Source: Gymnothorax reevesii
Lineage: Eukaryota > Chordata > Actinopteri > Anguilliformes > Muraenidae
Length of the DNA: 64,000 nt
Direction of reading: 5' to 3'
Assembly (NCBI GenBank): GCA_029721435.1
Contig: CM056581.1
Coordinates: forward strand, 73,518,712 to 73,582,711
Position numbers and translations under genes: made by a program. The stretch's first letter is position 1. Every line of letters begins with the position of its first letter. Below the pieces are notes generated by a model. The model saw only the letters and a program-made list of their open reading frames with translations. It did not search any database and was not told the origin of the DNA. Positions 23,288 to 37,449 of the stretch are shown here, piece after piece.

Positions 23288-25869
23288 ATTAAAGCTGCAA
23301 GCAGCGTTGAAAGGGCCCTCGCACCCCTCGTGCACAGTGGGGTGGCAGCAAGATCTTGATGGGTGCAGGTGTCCATTAAGAGCCATTGGACACTGCTAGA
23401 CTGTGTACAATGTTGTTTCCTGAGGGGAGTGCAAAAATTTTCTGGAGGGCGCTATGATAGAAATTTCACATGCCTGTGCGCAAAATCTACAACATATTAA
23501 TCGTAATACCGAGCTCCATGAGTGTGTTGATTATTGTAAATTTTCTAGCATGTTTAGACCTTCAAAAGGGCAACTCTTTTATAAATCTGACTGGGGGCGC
23601 TATAGAGCCATTATGCCACATTTCGTCCCAGTTAAAGTATTAAATTCAAGACAGTAAGACAATGATAATTTTTGCCACATTTAACACTTTTGGACCATTC
23701 TAACGTGCGTTAGTAAAATTCGGAAAAACACAGGAAATAGCTCATAGCTCACTTCCTGTTTGGCCAAAAAATTTCTAAAAATTAAGCATTCCCTGGAATG
23801 ACTAATGCAATGATCACACCAAATTTCATGAATATTCAAGCACTTTTATCTTAACATGGTCGTATCTAGAGGGCGCCGTGGAGCAACATGTTCACTCCCG
23901 ATCTAATCGTAGCATATATTTATACTTAGGATGACAATTTTATTTAGCTTGGAAAGTTTCAGGCTAATCCCACCAAGTATTTGGGAGTAAAACCAACTTC
24001 CTGTTTCATGGCGGGACACCAAATTTCGCCGCGATGCCACGGATGCATCGTTCAATGAATCCAAAAAAGTTTCGCAATTTAACATCAGCAAGGTCTTTAG
24101 ATATGATTCGCCAAATTTTGAGTTGATCGGATCAAATCTCTAGGAAGAGTTCGTTAAAGTACGACACCTGTGAATGGCAAAAAAAATTTTAAAAAGTTGC
24201 AATTACAATTAAAAATGGCAGCCTTCCTGTTGAGTCTAGGTCATGACACCAAGAGACTTTTTTGTAGGTCTCGGCATATTCCACATGTCTACCGAATTTC
24301 ATACATGTAGGTTTACCGGGCTGCGAGGGCTGCTTATTTGAAATTTTCCAGGGGGCGCTATAATGCCATTTTTGCCACGCCTATTTGTAAATTTTTTATC
24401 AGTGTAATAGGAATGATGGTCTTTAAAATTGTACAAAATTTTGTGAGTTTTTGAGCATGCTGAAACCCTCAAAAGGGTAATTCTTTTAAAAATCGTATTG
24501 GGGGCGCTATAGAGCCATGATGCCTCATTTACTGCCATTTTTTGTTTCAAATTGAAGACAATGTGACAATTAAAATTCTCGCAAAGTTTTGCAAGTTTTC
24601 GAGTATGCTAAGGCCTTCAAATGTGTGTTCATAAAATTTGGAATAACGCAGGAAATGGCTCATAGCTCACTTCCTGTTTGGCCAAAAAATTTCAAAAAAA
24701 TCAGCATAGCCCAAAAAAACAAATGCAATGATCAGACAAAATTTCATGAACATTCAAGCACTTTTATATCAACAAGGCCGTGTCAAGAGGGCGCTGTGGA
24801 GCCACCTGACCACACCCACTCCAATATCAACATATAGGTACATTTGGAAGTAGACTATTATTAAGTCTGGAAAGTTTCACGCAAATCTCACAAAGCAAGT
24901 GCTCATAAAAGCAACTTCCATTTTCATGGCGGAACATCAAAATTCGCCGCAACGCCACGGACACAAATTTCGATGAATCCAAAAAAGCTTCGCAATTTAA
25001 CATAAGAAAGGTCTTTAGATGGCCTGTGCCAAATTTTAAGTTGATCGGATAAAATCTATAGGAGGAGTTCGTTAAAGTACGACGCCTGTGAATGGCAAAA
25101 AATAAAAAAAAGTTGCAAAATTCAATTAAAAATGGCGGACTTCCTATTGAGTCTAGGTCATGGCACCTAGGGAATTTTTTTTAGGTCTTGGCATAGTACA
25201 CATGTCCACCGAATTTTGAACATGTAGGTCAAACACGCTGCGAGGGCAGCTTCATTGAAATTTTCTAGGTGGCGCTGTAATGCAATTTTGCCACATCCAT
25301 CTGTAAACCCAAAATCCTAGTAAAAAGTAAGACCAGCTTAATATGTTTGCAAAGTTTTGTGAGTTTTCAAGCATGCTGAGGCTCTCAAAAATGCAATTAT
25401 GTATTAGGGGGCGCAAGAGCTACCATGTCACACATAGTGCCAAATGAGATATCGAATCACAGAACGTAATATTTCTAGTCTATGAGCCAAGTTTGGTGAG
25501 TTATCGAGTATGATAAAACCCTCAAAAATGTGTTCGTAAAATCTGAAAAAACGCAGGAAATGGCTCATAGCTCACTTCCTGTGAGGCAAAAAAATTTCAA
25601 AAAAATTTACAAAAAAATTTAGGAAGACTACTATGACTCTATAAAATTTCGTGAGAATCCGAGCAAGTGCGTTCCAAAATGGCCGTGTGTTTGGTGGCGC
25701 TATAGAGCCACCGGGGCATGTCCAAGCACAAAAATAATAATAATTTGCAATTTTCACCACGACTGACGCGTGGGCAAATTTTTGTGAGTTTTCGTGCATG
25801 GCAAAGCCCTCAAAAATGCGTTCTCGCAGCAGAATAAAAAGAAGAAGAAGAAGAAGAAGAACAAGAATA
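23288..25869 (+). repeat. Array unit 6 (2.6 kb, two modules)
   Basis: Landmarks are near 24145 (written 'aggaagag') and 25060. The part from about 24700 to 25300 is shared with the end of unit 12 (42430-43030), including the variant 'aacaaggccgtg'. The unit closes with a GAA tract (about 25839-25867) and no hairpin cassette. Confidence 0.83.
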
Positions 25870-28621
25870 ATTAAAGCTGCAAGCAGCGTTGAAAGGGCCC
25901 TCGCCCCCCTTGTGCACGTTGGGGTGGCAGCAAGATCTTGATGGCTGCAGGTGTCCATTCAGAGCCATTGGACACAGCTGGACCGAGTACAATGTGGTTT
26001 CTTGATGGGAGTGCAAAAATTTTCTGGAGGGCGCTATGTTACCAATTTGACTTGCCTGTGCGCAAAATCTACAACACAGTTATTGTAATACGGGGCTCCA
26101 TGAGTGTGTTGATTTTTGTAAATTTTCCAGCATGTTTAGACTTTCAAAAGAGCAATTCTTCTATAAATATTATTGGGGCGCTATTTAGTGCCCCATTTAG
26201 TGCCAATTGATGGATGTATTGAAGAGAATAAGACAGTTCTAATTTTTGCAAGGTTTTGCAAGTTTTGGAGCATTCTACGGCCTTAAAACGTGTGTTCGTA
26301 AAATTTGGAAAAACGCAAGAAATAGCTCATAGCTCACTTCCTGTTTGGCAAAAAAATTTAAAAAAATTAACAATTGCGGGGAATGACTAACGCAATGATC
26401 ACACCAAATTTCATGAACATTCAAGCACTTTTATCTGAACATGGCCATATCTTGAGGGCGCTGTGGAGCCACCTGGCTCCTCTCTATCTAAAATTAGCAG
26501 ATATCTGAACTTGGGCGGACAATTTTATCAAGGTTGGAAAGTTTCAGGCAAATCCCGCGAAGTATGTGGAAGTGAAAGTAACTTCCTGTTTCATGGCAGG
26601 ACATAAAAATTCGCCGTGACGCCACGGATGCATCGTTCGATGAAATCAAAAAAGCTTCGCAATTTAACATAAAGAAGGTCTTTAGATATTATATGCCAAA
26701 TTTTAAGTTGATCGGATAAAATCTCTAGGAGGAGTTCGTTAAAGTACGACACCTGGGAATAGCAAAAAATCCAAAAAATTTGCAATTTCAATTAAAAATG
26801 GCGGACTTCCTGTTGAGTCTAGGTCATGGCACCAAGAGATTTTTTTTTAGGTCTTGTCATACTCACATGTCCTATATTCAAGTACAAAGTATAACCAGCT
26901 TGATATGTTCGCAAAGTTTCGTGAGTTTTCGAGCATGCTGATGCCTTCAAAAATGCAAATATGTGTTAGGGGGCGCTATAGAGCCACCATGCCATACCCA
27001 GGTTTACCAGGCTGCGAGGGCTGCTTATTTGAAATTTTACAGGGGGCGCTATAATGAAATTTTTGCCATGCCAATATGTAAACTTTTTATCAGAGTATTA
27101 TGAATGAGGGTCTTTATATATTTACAAAATTTTGTGAGTTTTCAAACATGCTGAAACCCCCAAAAAGGCAATTCTTTTAAAAATCTGATTGGGGGCGCTC
27201 TTGAGCCATTATGCCGCATTAGGCTCCAGTTGATGGATAACAGTGAAGAGAATAAGACAATTATAATTTGTGCAAGGTTTGGCAAGCTTTGGAGTGTTTG
27301 AAGGCTTTCAAACGTGCGTTCGTAAAATTTGGAAAAACGCAGGAAATAGTTTGGCCAAAAAATTTCAAAAAATTATCAATTGCCTGCAATGACAAATACA
27401 ATGATCACATCTAATTTCATGAACATTCAAGCACTTTTATTTTAACATGGACGTATCTAGAGGGCGCTGTGGAGCCACCTGGCCACTCCTGATCTAATAT
27501 TAGCATATATTTATACTTAGAGGGACAATTTAATCAAGCCTGTGAAGTTTTGCGCATATTTCACAAAGCATGTGCGCGTAAAACCAACTTCCTGTTTCAT
27601 GGCGGAACATCGAAATTCGCCGCAACGCCACGGGTACAAAGTTAAATGAATCCAAAAAAGCTTCGCAATTTAACATCGACAAGGTCATTAGATGTCATAC
27701 GCGAAATTTTAAGTTGATACGATAAAATCTCTAGGAGGAGTTCGTTAAAGTACGACGCCTGTGAATGGCAAAAAATAAAAAAAATTTGCAAATTCAATTA
27801 AAAATGGCGGACTTCCTGTTGAGTCTAGGTCATGGCACCAAGAGACTTTTTTTTAGGTCTTGGCATAGTTCACATGTCCACCAAATTTCGTACATGTAGG
27901 TTAAACACGCTGCGAGGGCTGCTTCATTGAAATTTTCTAGGTGGCGCTGTAATGCAATTTTGCCACATCCATCTGTAAATCCTATATTCAAGTACAAAGT
28001 ATAACCAGCTTAATATGTTCGCAAAGTTTCGTGAGTTTTCGAGCATGCTGATGCCTTCAAAAATGCAAATATGTGTTAGGGGGCGCTATAGAGCCACCAT
28101 GCCATACCCAGTGCCAAATGAGATATTGAATCGAAGAACTTAATATTTTTTGTCTATGAGCAAAGTTTGGTGAGTTTTTGAGTATGATAAGGCCCTCAAA
28201 AATGTGTTCGTAAAATCTGAAAAAACGCAGGAAATGGCTCATAGCTCACTTCCTGCGAGGCAAAAAAATTTCAAAAAAATTCACAAAAAAATTTATAATG
28301 ACTACTATGACCCTACCAAATTTCGTGAGAATCCAAGCAAGTGCGTTCTAAAATGGCCTCGTGTTTGGTGGCGCTATAGAGCCACCGGGGCATGTCCAAG
28401 CACAAAATTAATAATATTTTGTAATTTTCACCACGACTGACGTGTGGGCAAATTTTTGTGAGTTTTCGTGCATGGCAAAGCCCTCAAAAATGCGTTCTCG
28501 CAGCAGCAGAACCAGAAGAAGAAGAAGAAGCAGAAGAAGAAGAAGAAGAAGAAGAAGAAGAAGAATCCCATCAAAAACAATAGGTTCCTCGGCCCTGGCA
28601 CCGGTCGGTGCTCGGGCCCTA
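25870..28621 (+). repeat. Array unit 7 (2.75 kb, two modules plus patch)
   Basis: The head belongs to the same type as units 10, 11 and 13 ('gatggctgcaggtgtccatt'). Landmarks are near 26730 and 27735. A module is interrupted by a copied patch at about 26870-26999. The GAA tract spans about 28506-28564, and the hairpin cassette is partial (palindrome arm lost). Confidence 0.83.
26870..26999 (+). repeat. Duplicated 130-bp patch inside unit 7
   Basis: 'cctatattcaagtacaaagt' to 'gccatacccag' is nearly identical to about 27982-28112 in the same unit, including the unusual 'gctgatgccttc'. Here it is placed after 'actcacatgt' and is followed abruptly by 'gtttaccaggctgcg', so one module type was overwritten by a segment from about 1.1 kb downstream. 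Confidence 0.8.
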
Positions 28622-31290
28622 ATTAAAGCTGCAAGCAGCGTTGAAAGGGCCCTCGCACCCCTCGTGCACAGTGGGGTGGCAGCAAGACCTTGATGGGTGC
28701 AGTTGTCCATTAACAGCCATTGGACACTGCTAGCCTGTGTACAATGTGTTTTCCTGATGGGATTGCAAAAATCTTCTGGATGGTGCTATGATACCATTTT
28801 GTTATGCCTGCGCGCAAAATCTACAACATAGTTATTGGAATACCGGGCATCATGTGTGTGTTGATTTTCGTAAATTTTTAAGCACGCTTCGAGCCCCAAA
28901 AAAGCAATTGTTTGAAGAATCTGACTGGGGGCGCTATAGAGCCAATATGCCACATTTCGTCCCAGTTGATGTATCAAATTCAAGGCAATAAGACAATGAT
29001 AATTTTTGCCACGTTTTTGCAAGTTTTGGACCATTCTAAGGCCTTAATACGTGTATTCGTAAAATTTGGAAAAACGCAGGAAATAGCTCATAGCTCACTT
29101 CCTGTTTGGCCAAAAAATTTCAAAAAATTAAGCATTGCCCGGAATGACTAATGCAATGATGACACCAAATTTTATGAACATTCAAGCACTTTTATCTTAA
29201 CATGGTAGTATTTAGAGGGCGCTGTGGAGCTACATGGCCATTTCCGATCTAATATTAGCATATATTTATACTTGGGAAGACAAGTTTATCAAGTTTGGAA
29301 AGCTTTAGACTAATCCCACAAAGTATGTGGGAGTTATACCAACTTCCTGTTTCATGGCGGGACGCCGAAATTCGCCGCAATGCCACGGATACATCGTTCG
29401 ATATATCCAAAAAAGCTTCGCAATTTAACATCAGCAAGGTCTTAAGATATTATTCGCCAAATTTTGAGTTGATTGGATAAAGTCTCTAGGAGGAGTTCGT
29501 TAAAGTACGACACCTGCGAATGGCGAAAAATCTAAAAAAGTTGAAATTTCAATTAAAAACGGCAAACTTCCTGTTGGGTCTACGTCATGGCTCCAAGAGA
29601 CTTTTTTTTAGGTCTCAGGATATTCCACTTGTTCACAGAAGTTCATACATGCTGATCAACCACGATGCAAGGGCTGCTTATTTGAAATTTTCCGGGGGGC
29701 GCTATAATGCCATTTTTGCCACGCCTATATATAAATTTTTTATTATTGTAATAGGAATGATAGGCTTTAGAGTTGTACAAAATTTTGTGAGTTTTTGAGC
29801 ATGCTGAGACCCTCAAAAGGGCAATTCTTTTAAAAAATCTGATTGGGGGCGCTATAGAGCCATTATGTCACATTTACTGCCAAATTCTGTCTCAAATTGA
29901 AGACAATCAGACAAATAAAATTTTTGCGAAGTTTTGCAAGTTTTTGAGTATGGTAATACCTCCAAACCTGTGTTCGTAATATTTGGAATAACGCAGGAAA
30001 TGGCTCATAGCTCACTTCCTGTTTGGCCAAAAAATTTCAAAAAAATAATTACGGCCCAAAAAAACACATGCAATTGTCACGCCAAATTTCATGAACATTC
30101 AAGCACTTTTATCTCAACATGGCCGTGTCAAGAGGGCGCTGTAGAGCCACCTGACCACACCCAATCTAATATCAACATATAGGTATACTTGGAAGTAGAC
30201 TCTTATCAAGCCTGTGAAGTTTCGCGCAAATCTCACAAAGCATGTGCGCGTAAAACCAACTTCCTGTTTCATGGCGGAACATCGAAATTCGCCGCGACGC
30301 CACGGATACAAAGTTCGATGAATCCAAAAAAGCTTCGCAATTTAACATCGACCAGGTCTTAAAAAGTAATATGCGAAATTGTAAGTTGAGCGGATAAAAT
30401 CTCTAGGAGGAGTTCGTTAAAGTACGACGCCTGTGAATGGCAAAAAATTAAAAAAAATTGCAAAGTCAATTAAAAATGGCGGACTTCCTGTTGAGTCTAG
30501 GTCATGGCACCAAGAGACTTTTTTTTAGGTCTTGGCATAGTACACATGTCCACCGAATTTTGTACATGCAGGTTAAACACACTGCGAGGGCTGCTTCATT
30601 GAAATTTTCTAGGTGGCGCTGTAATGCAATTTTGCCATATCCATCCGTAAACCCCACTTTCTAGTAAAAAGTATGACCAGCTTAATATGATTGCAAAGTT
30701 TCATGAGTTTTCGAGCATGCTGATGCCCTCAAAAATGCAATTATGTATAAGGGGGCGCTATAGAGCCACCATAACACACCTAGTGCCAAATGAGATATTG
30801 AATCAAAGAACTTCATATTTTCAATCTATGAGCCGAGTTAGGTGTGTTTTCGAGAATGATAAGGCCCTCAAAAATGTGTTCGTAAAATCTGAAAAAACGC
30901 AGGAAATGGCTCAAAGCTCACTTCCTGTGAGGCAAAAAATTTTCAAAAAAATTGACAAAAAAATTTATGATGACTACTATGACCCTATCGAATTTCTTGA
31001 GAATCCGAGCAAGTGCGTTCCAAAATGGCCTTGTGTTTGGTGGCGCTATAGAGCCACTGGGGCATGTCCAAGCACAAAAATAATAATATTTTGCAATTTT
31101 CACCACGACTGACGTGTCGGCAAATTTTTGTGAGTTTTCGTGCATGGCAAAGCCCTCAAAAATGCGTTCTCGTAGCAGAATAAAAAGAAGAAGAAGAAGA
31201 AGAAAAATCCCATCAAAAACAATAGGTTCCTCGCACCTTTGTTGCCAGGACCCGTTCCGGGCCCTGGCACCGGTCGGTGCTCGGGCCCTA
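28622..31290 (+). repeat. Array unit 8 (2.7 kb), near-identical to unit 9
   Basis: Landmarks are near 29490 and 30410. Head variants such as 'tgcagttgtccattaaca', 'gttatgcctg' and 'accgggcatcatgtgt' are shared only with unit 9. The GAA tract is at about 31185-31203 and the hairpin cassette is full (about 31204-31290), with one arm variant 'cacctttgttgcc'. Confidence 0.85.
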
Positions 31291-33896
31291 ATTAAAGCTG
31301 CAAGCAGCGTTGAAAGGGCCCTCGCACCCCTCATGCACAGTGGGGTGGCAGCAAGACCTTGATGGGTGCAGTTGTCCATTAACAGCCATTGGACACTGCT
31401 AGCCTGTGTACAATGTGTTTTCCTGATGGGATTGCAAAAATCTTCTGGATGGCGCTATGATACCATTTTGTTATGCCTGTGCGCAAAATCTACAACATAG
31501 TTATTGGAATACCGGGCATCATGTGTTTGTCGATTTTCGTAAATTTTTAAGCACGCTTCGAGCCCCAAAAAAGCAATTGTTTAAAGAATCTGACTGGGGG
31601 CGCTATAGAGCCATTATGCCACATTTAGTCCCAGTTGATGTATCAAATTCAAGGCAATAAGACAATGATAATTTTTGCCACGTTTTTGCAGGTTTTGGAC
31701 CTTTCTAAGGCCTTAATACGTGTATTCGTAAAATTTGGAAAAACACAGGAAATAGCTCATATAGCTCACTTCCTGTTTGGCCAAAAAATTTCAAAAAATT
31801 ACGGATTGCCCGGAATGACTAATGCAATGATGACACCAAATTTTATGAACATTCAAGCACTTTTATCTTAACATGGTAGTATCTAGAGGGCGCTGTGGAG
31901 CTACATGGCCATTTCCGATCTAATATTAGCATATATTTATACTTGGGTAGACAAGTTTATCAAGTTTGGAAAGTTTTAGACTAATCCCAGAAAGTATGTG
32001 GGAGTTATACCAACTTCCTGTTTCATGGCGGGACGCCGAAATTCGCCGCAATGCCACGTATACATCGTTCGATATATCCAAAAAAGCTTCGCAATTTAAC
32101 ATCAGCAAGGTCTTAAGATATTATTCGCCAAATTTTGAGTTGATTGGATAAAGTCTCTAGGAGGAGTTCGTTAAAGTACGACACCTGCGAATGGCGAAAA
32201 ATCTAAAAAAGTTGAAATTTCAATTAAAAATGGCAAACTTCCTGTTGGGTCTACGTCATGGCTCCAAGAGACTTTTTTTTAGGTCTCAGGATATTCCACT
32301 TGTTCACAGAAGTTCATACATGCTGATCAACCACGATGCAAGGGCTGCTTATTTGAAATTTTCCAGGGGGCGCTATAATGCCATTTTTGCCACGCCTATA
32401 TATAAATTTTTTATTATTGTAATAGGAATGATAGGCTTTAGAGTTGTACAAAATTTTGTGAGTTTTTGAGCATGCTGAGACCCTCAAAAGGGCAATTCTT
32501 TTAAAAATCTGATTGGGGGCGCTATACAGCCATTATGTCACATTTACTGCCAAATTGTGTCTCAAATTGAAGACAATCAGACAAATAAAATTTTTGCAAA
32601 GTTTTGCAAGTTTTTGAGTATGGTAGTACCTCCAAACCTGTGTTCTTTATATTTGGAATAACGCAGGAAATGGCTCATAGCTCACTTCCTGTTTGGTTAA
32701 AAAATTTCAAAAAAATAATTACGGCCCAAAAAAATACATGCAATTGTCACGCCAAATTTCATGAACATTCAAGCACTTTTATCTCAACATGGCCGTGTCA
32801 AGAGGGCGCTGTGGCGCCACTAGACCACACCCAATCTAATATCAACATATAGGTATACTTGGAAGTAGACTCTTATCAAGCCTGTGAAGTTTCGCGCAAA
32901 TCTCACAAAACATGTGCGCGTAAAACCAACTTCCTGTTTCATGGCGGAACATCGAAATTCGCCGCGACGCCACGGATACAAAGTTCGATGAATCCAAAAA
33001 AGCTTCGCAATTTAACATCGACCAGGTCTTAAAAAGTAATATGCGAAATTGTAAGTTGAATGGCAAAAAATAAAAAAAAATTGCAAATTCAATTAAAAAT
33101 GGCGGACTTCCTGTTGAGTCTAGGTCATGGCACCAAGAGACTTTTTTTTAGGTCTTGGCATAGTACACATGTCCACCAAATTTTGTACATGCAGGTTAAA
33201 CACACTGCGAGGGCTGCTTCATTGAAATTTTCTAGGTGGCGCTGTAATGCAATTTTGCCATATCCATCCGTAAATCCCACTTTTTAGTAAAAAGTATGAC
33301 CAGCTTAATATGATTGCAAAGTTTCGTGAGTTTTCGAGCATGGTGATGCCCTCAAAAATGCAATTATGTATTAGGGGGCGCTATAGAGCCACCATAACAC
33401 ACCTAGTGCCAAATGAGATATTGAATCAAAGAACTTCATATTTTCAATCTATGAGCCAAGATAGGTGTGTTTTCGAGAATGATAAGGCCCTCAAAAATGT
33501 GTTCGTAAAATCTGAAAAAACGCAGGAAATGGCTCATAGCTCACTTCCTGTGAGGCAAAAAAATTTAAAAAAAATTGACAAAAAAATTTATGATGACTAC
33601 TATGACCCTATCGAATTTTGTGGGAATCCGAGCAAGTGCGTTCCAAAATGGCCGCATGTTTGGTGGCGCTATAGAGCCACTGGGGCATGTCCAAGCACAA
33701 AAATAATAATACTTTGCAATTTTCACCACGACTGACGTGTCTGCAAATTTTTGTGAGTTTTCGTGCATGGCAAAGCCCTCAAAAATGCGTTCTCGTAGCA
33801 GAATAAAAAGAAGAAGAAGTTAAGAAGAAGAAGAAGAATAATAAAAATCCCATCAAAAACAATAGGTTCCTCGCACCGGTCGGTGCTCGGGCCCTA
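31291..33896 (+). repeat. Array unit 9 (2.6 kb), recent duplicate of unit 8
   Basis: By eye it is about 97% identical to unit 8 along its length. Its second landmark is missing: about 47 bp including 'aggaggagttcg' were deleted near 33058, between short 'tga' repeats. The GAA tract is interrupted ('agaagaagttaagaag', about 33807-33837), and the hairpin cassette is reduced to the terminal small stem. Confidence 0.85.
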
Positions 33897-36800
33897 ATTA
33901 AAGCTGCAAGCAGCGTTGAAAGGGCCCTCGCCCCCCTCGTGCACGTTGGGGTGGCAGCAGGATCTTGATGGCTGCAGGTGTCCATTCAGAGGCATTGGAC
34001 ACTGCTGGACCGCGTACAATGTGGTTTCCTGATGAGAGTGCAAAAATTTTCTGGAGGGCGCTATGATACCATTTTGACTAGCCTGTGCGCAAAATCGACA
34101 ACACAGTAATCGTAATATGGGGCTCCATGAGTGTGTTGATTTTTGTAAATATTCCAGCATGTTTAGACTTTCAAAAGAGCAATTCTTTTATAAATCTGAT
34201 TGGGGGCGCTATAGAGCCGTTATGCCACATTTAGTGCCAATTGACAGTTGATATTAAACAAAATAAGACATTTATAATTTGTTTTGCAAGTTTTGAAGCA
34301 TCCTAAGGCCTTAAAACGTGTCTTCAGAAAAATTTGGAAAAACACAGAAAATAGCTCATAGCTCACTTCCTGTTTGGCCAAAACATTACCCGGAATGACG
34401 AATGCAACGATCACACCAAATTTCATGAACATTCAAGCACTTTTATCTTAACATGACCATATCTAGAGGGCGCTGTGGAGCCACCTAGCACCTCCCGATC
34501 CAATATTAGCATATGTTTTTACTTCGGAGAACAATTTTATCAAGCAGAAGAAGGTTCGGGCAAATCCCACAAAGTAAGTGGCAGTAAAAGCAACTCCCTG
34601 TTTCATGGCGGGATATCAAAATTCGCCGCGAAGCCACGGATACATTGTTCGATGAAATCAAAATTGCTTCGCAATTTAACATTAGCAAGGTCTTAAGATA
34701 TTATTTGCCAAATATTAAGTTGATCGGATAAAATCTCTAGGAGGAGTTTTTTAAAGTACGACGCCTGTGAATGGCAAAAAATCAAAAAAAGTTGCAATTT
34801 CAATTAAAAATGGCGGACTTCCTGTTGAGTCTAGCTCATGGCACCAAGAGACTTTTTTTTTAGTTCTCAGCATATTCCACATGTCTACCGAATTTCATAC
34901 ATGTAGGTTTACCAGGCTGCGAGGGCTGCTTATTTGAAATTATCCAGGGGGCGCTATTATGACAATTTTGCCAAGCCTATATTTAAGCTTTTTATCAGAG
35001 TAATACAAATGATGATTTTTATACATTTACAAAATTTTGTGAGTTTTTGAACATGCTGAGACCCTCAAAAGAGCAATTCTTTTTAAAATCTGATTGGGGG
35101 CGCTATAGAGCCATGGTGCCAAATTTAGTGCAAATTGATGTAGAAGATTGAATATAATAAGACAATTATAATTTGTGCAACTTTTTGCAAGATTTCGAGT
35201 ATTCTTAGGCTTCCAAATATGTGTTAATAAAATTTGGAGAAACGCAGGAAATGGCTCATAGCTCACTTCCTGTTTGGCCAAAAAATTCCAAAAAAATTAC
35301 CATAACCTGGCATGACAAATGTAATGATCAAACCAAATTTCATGAACATTCAAGCACTTTTATCTCAACATGGTTGTGTCAAGAGGGCGCTGTGGAGCCA
35401 CCTGACCACACCCAATCTAATATCAACATATAGTTCTACTTGGACGTAGACTCTTATGAAGCCTGTAAAGTTTTGCGCAAATCTCACAAAGCATGTGCGC
35501 GGAAAACCAACTTCCTGTTTCATGGCGGAACATTGAAATTTGCCGCGACGCCACGGATACAAAGTTCAATGAATCCAAAAAAGCTTCGCAATTTAACATC
35601 GACAACGTCTTTAGATGTCATATGCAAAATTTTAATTTGATCGGATAAAATCTCTAGGAGGAGTTCGTTAAAGTACGACGCCTGTGAATGGCAAAAAATC
35701 AAAAAAAGTTGCAATTTCAATTAAAAATGGCGGACTTCCTGTTGGGTCTAGGTCATGACACCAAGTGACTTTGTTTTAGGTCTCAGGATATTCCACATGT
35801 CCACCGAAGTTCATACATGCAGGTCAACCACGGTGCGAGGGCTACTTTTTTGAAATTTTCCAGGGGGCGCTATAATGCCATTTTTGCCACGCCAATATGT
35901 AAATTTTTATCAGTGTGATAGGAATGATGGTCTTTAGAATTGTACAAAATTTTGTGAGTTTTTGAGCATGCTGAGACCCTCAAAAAGGCAATTATTTGAA
36001 AAATCTAATTGGGGGCGCTATAGAGCCATAATGCCTCATTTACTGCCAATTATTGTCTCAAATTGAAGACAATTGGACAAATATAATTTTTGCTAAGTTT
36101 TACAAGTTTTCAAGTATGCTAAAGCCTTCAAATGTGTGTTCGTAAAATTTGGAATAACGCAGGAAATGGCTCATAGCGCACTTCCTGTTTGGCCAAAAAA
36201 TTTCAAAAAAATAATTAGAGCCCAAAAAAACCAATGCAATGATCAGACCAAATTTCATGAACATTCAAGCACTTTTATATCAACATGGTCGTGTGAAGAG
36301 GGCGCTGTGGAGCCACCTGACCACACCCAATCCAATATCAACATATAGTTATATTTGGAAGTAGACTACTATTAAGCCTGTAAAGTTTCACGCAAATTAC
36401 ACAATGCATGTGCTCATAAAAGCAACTTCCATTTTCATGGCGGAACATCGAAATTCGCCGCAACGCCACGGACACAATTTTCAATGAATCCAAAAAAGCT
36501 TCGCAATTTAACATGGAGAATGTCTTTAGATGGCCTGTGCCAAATTTTTAGTTGATCGGATAAAATCTCTAGGAGGAGTTCGTTAAAGTACGACGCCTGT
36601 GAATGACAAAAAATGAAAAAAAGTTGCAAATTCAATTAAAAATGGCGGACTTCCTGTTGAGTCTAGGTCATGGCACCAAGAGACTTTTTTTTAGGTCCTG
36701 GCATAGTACACATATCCACCGAATTTTGTACATGTATGTTAAACACCCTGCGAGGGCTGCTTAATTGAAATATTCTAGGTGGCGCTGTAATGCAATCTTG

Positions 36801-37449
36801 CAACATCCATCTGTAAACCTCATAGCCTAGTGAAAGGTATGATCGGTTTAATATTGTTGCAAAGTTACGTGAGTTTTCGAGCATGCTGAGGCCCTCAAAA
36901 ATGCAATTATGTATTAGGGGGCGCTATAGAGCCACCATGTCACACTTAGTGCCAAATGAGACATCGAATCAAAGAACTTAATATTTTTAGTCTATGAGCC
37001 AAGTTTGGTGAGTTTTCGAGTATGATAAGGCCCTCAAAAATGTGTTTGTAAAATCTGAAAAAACGCAGGAAATGGCTCGTAGCTCACTTCCTGTACGGCA
37101 AAAAAATTTCAAAAAAATTACCAAAAAAATTTATCATGACTGCTATTGCCCAATCGAATTTCGTGAGAATCCGAGCAAGTGCGTTCCAAAATGGCCGCGT
37201 GTTTGGTGGCGCTATAGAGCCACCTAGGCATGTCTAAGCACAAAAATAGTAATACTTTGCAATATTCACCATGACTGACGTGTGGGCAAATTTTTGTGAG
37301 TTTTCGTGCATGGCAAAGCCCTCAAAAATGCGTTCTCGCAGCAGAATAAAAAGAAGAAGAAGAAGAAGAAGAAGAAGAAGAAGAATAATAATAATAAAAA
37401 TCCCATCAAAAACAATAGGTTCCTGGCACCGGTCGGTGCTCGGGCCCTA
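33897..37449 (+). repeat. Array unit 10 (3.55 kb, three modules)
   Basis: Landmarks are near 34740, 35660 and 36565. A shortened segment near 34380 lacks the usual 'aatttcaaaaaattaacc'. The GAA tract (about 37349-37384) is followed by an AAT run and a short hairpin cassette. Confidence 0.83.
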
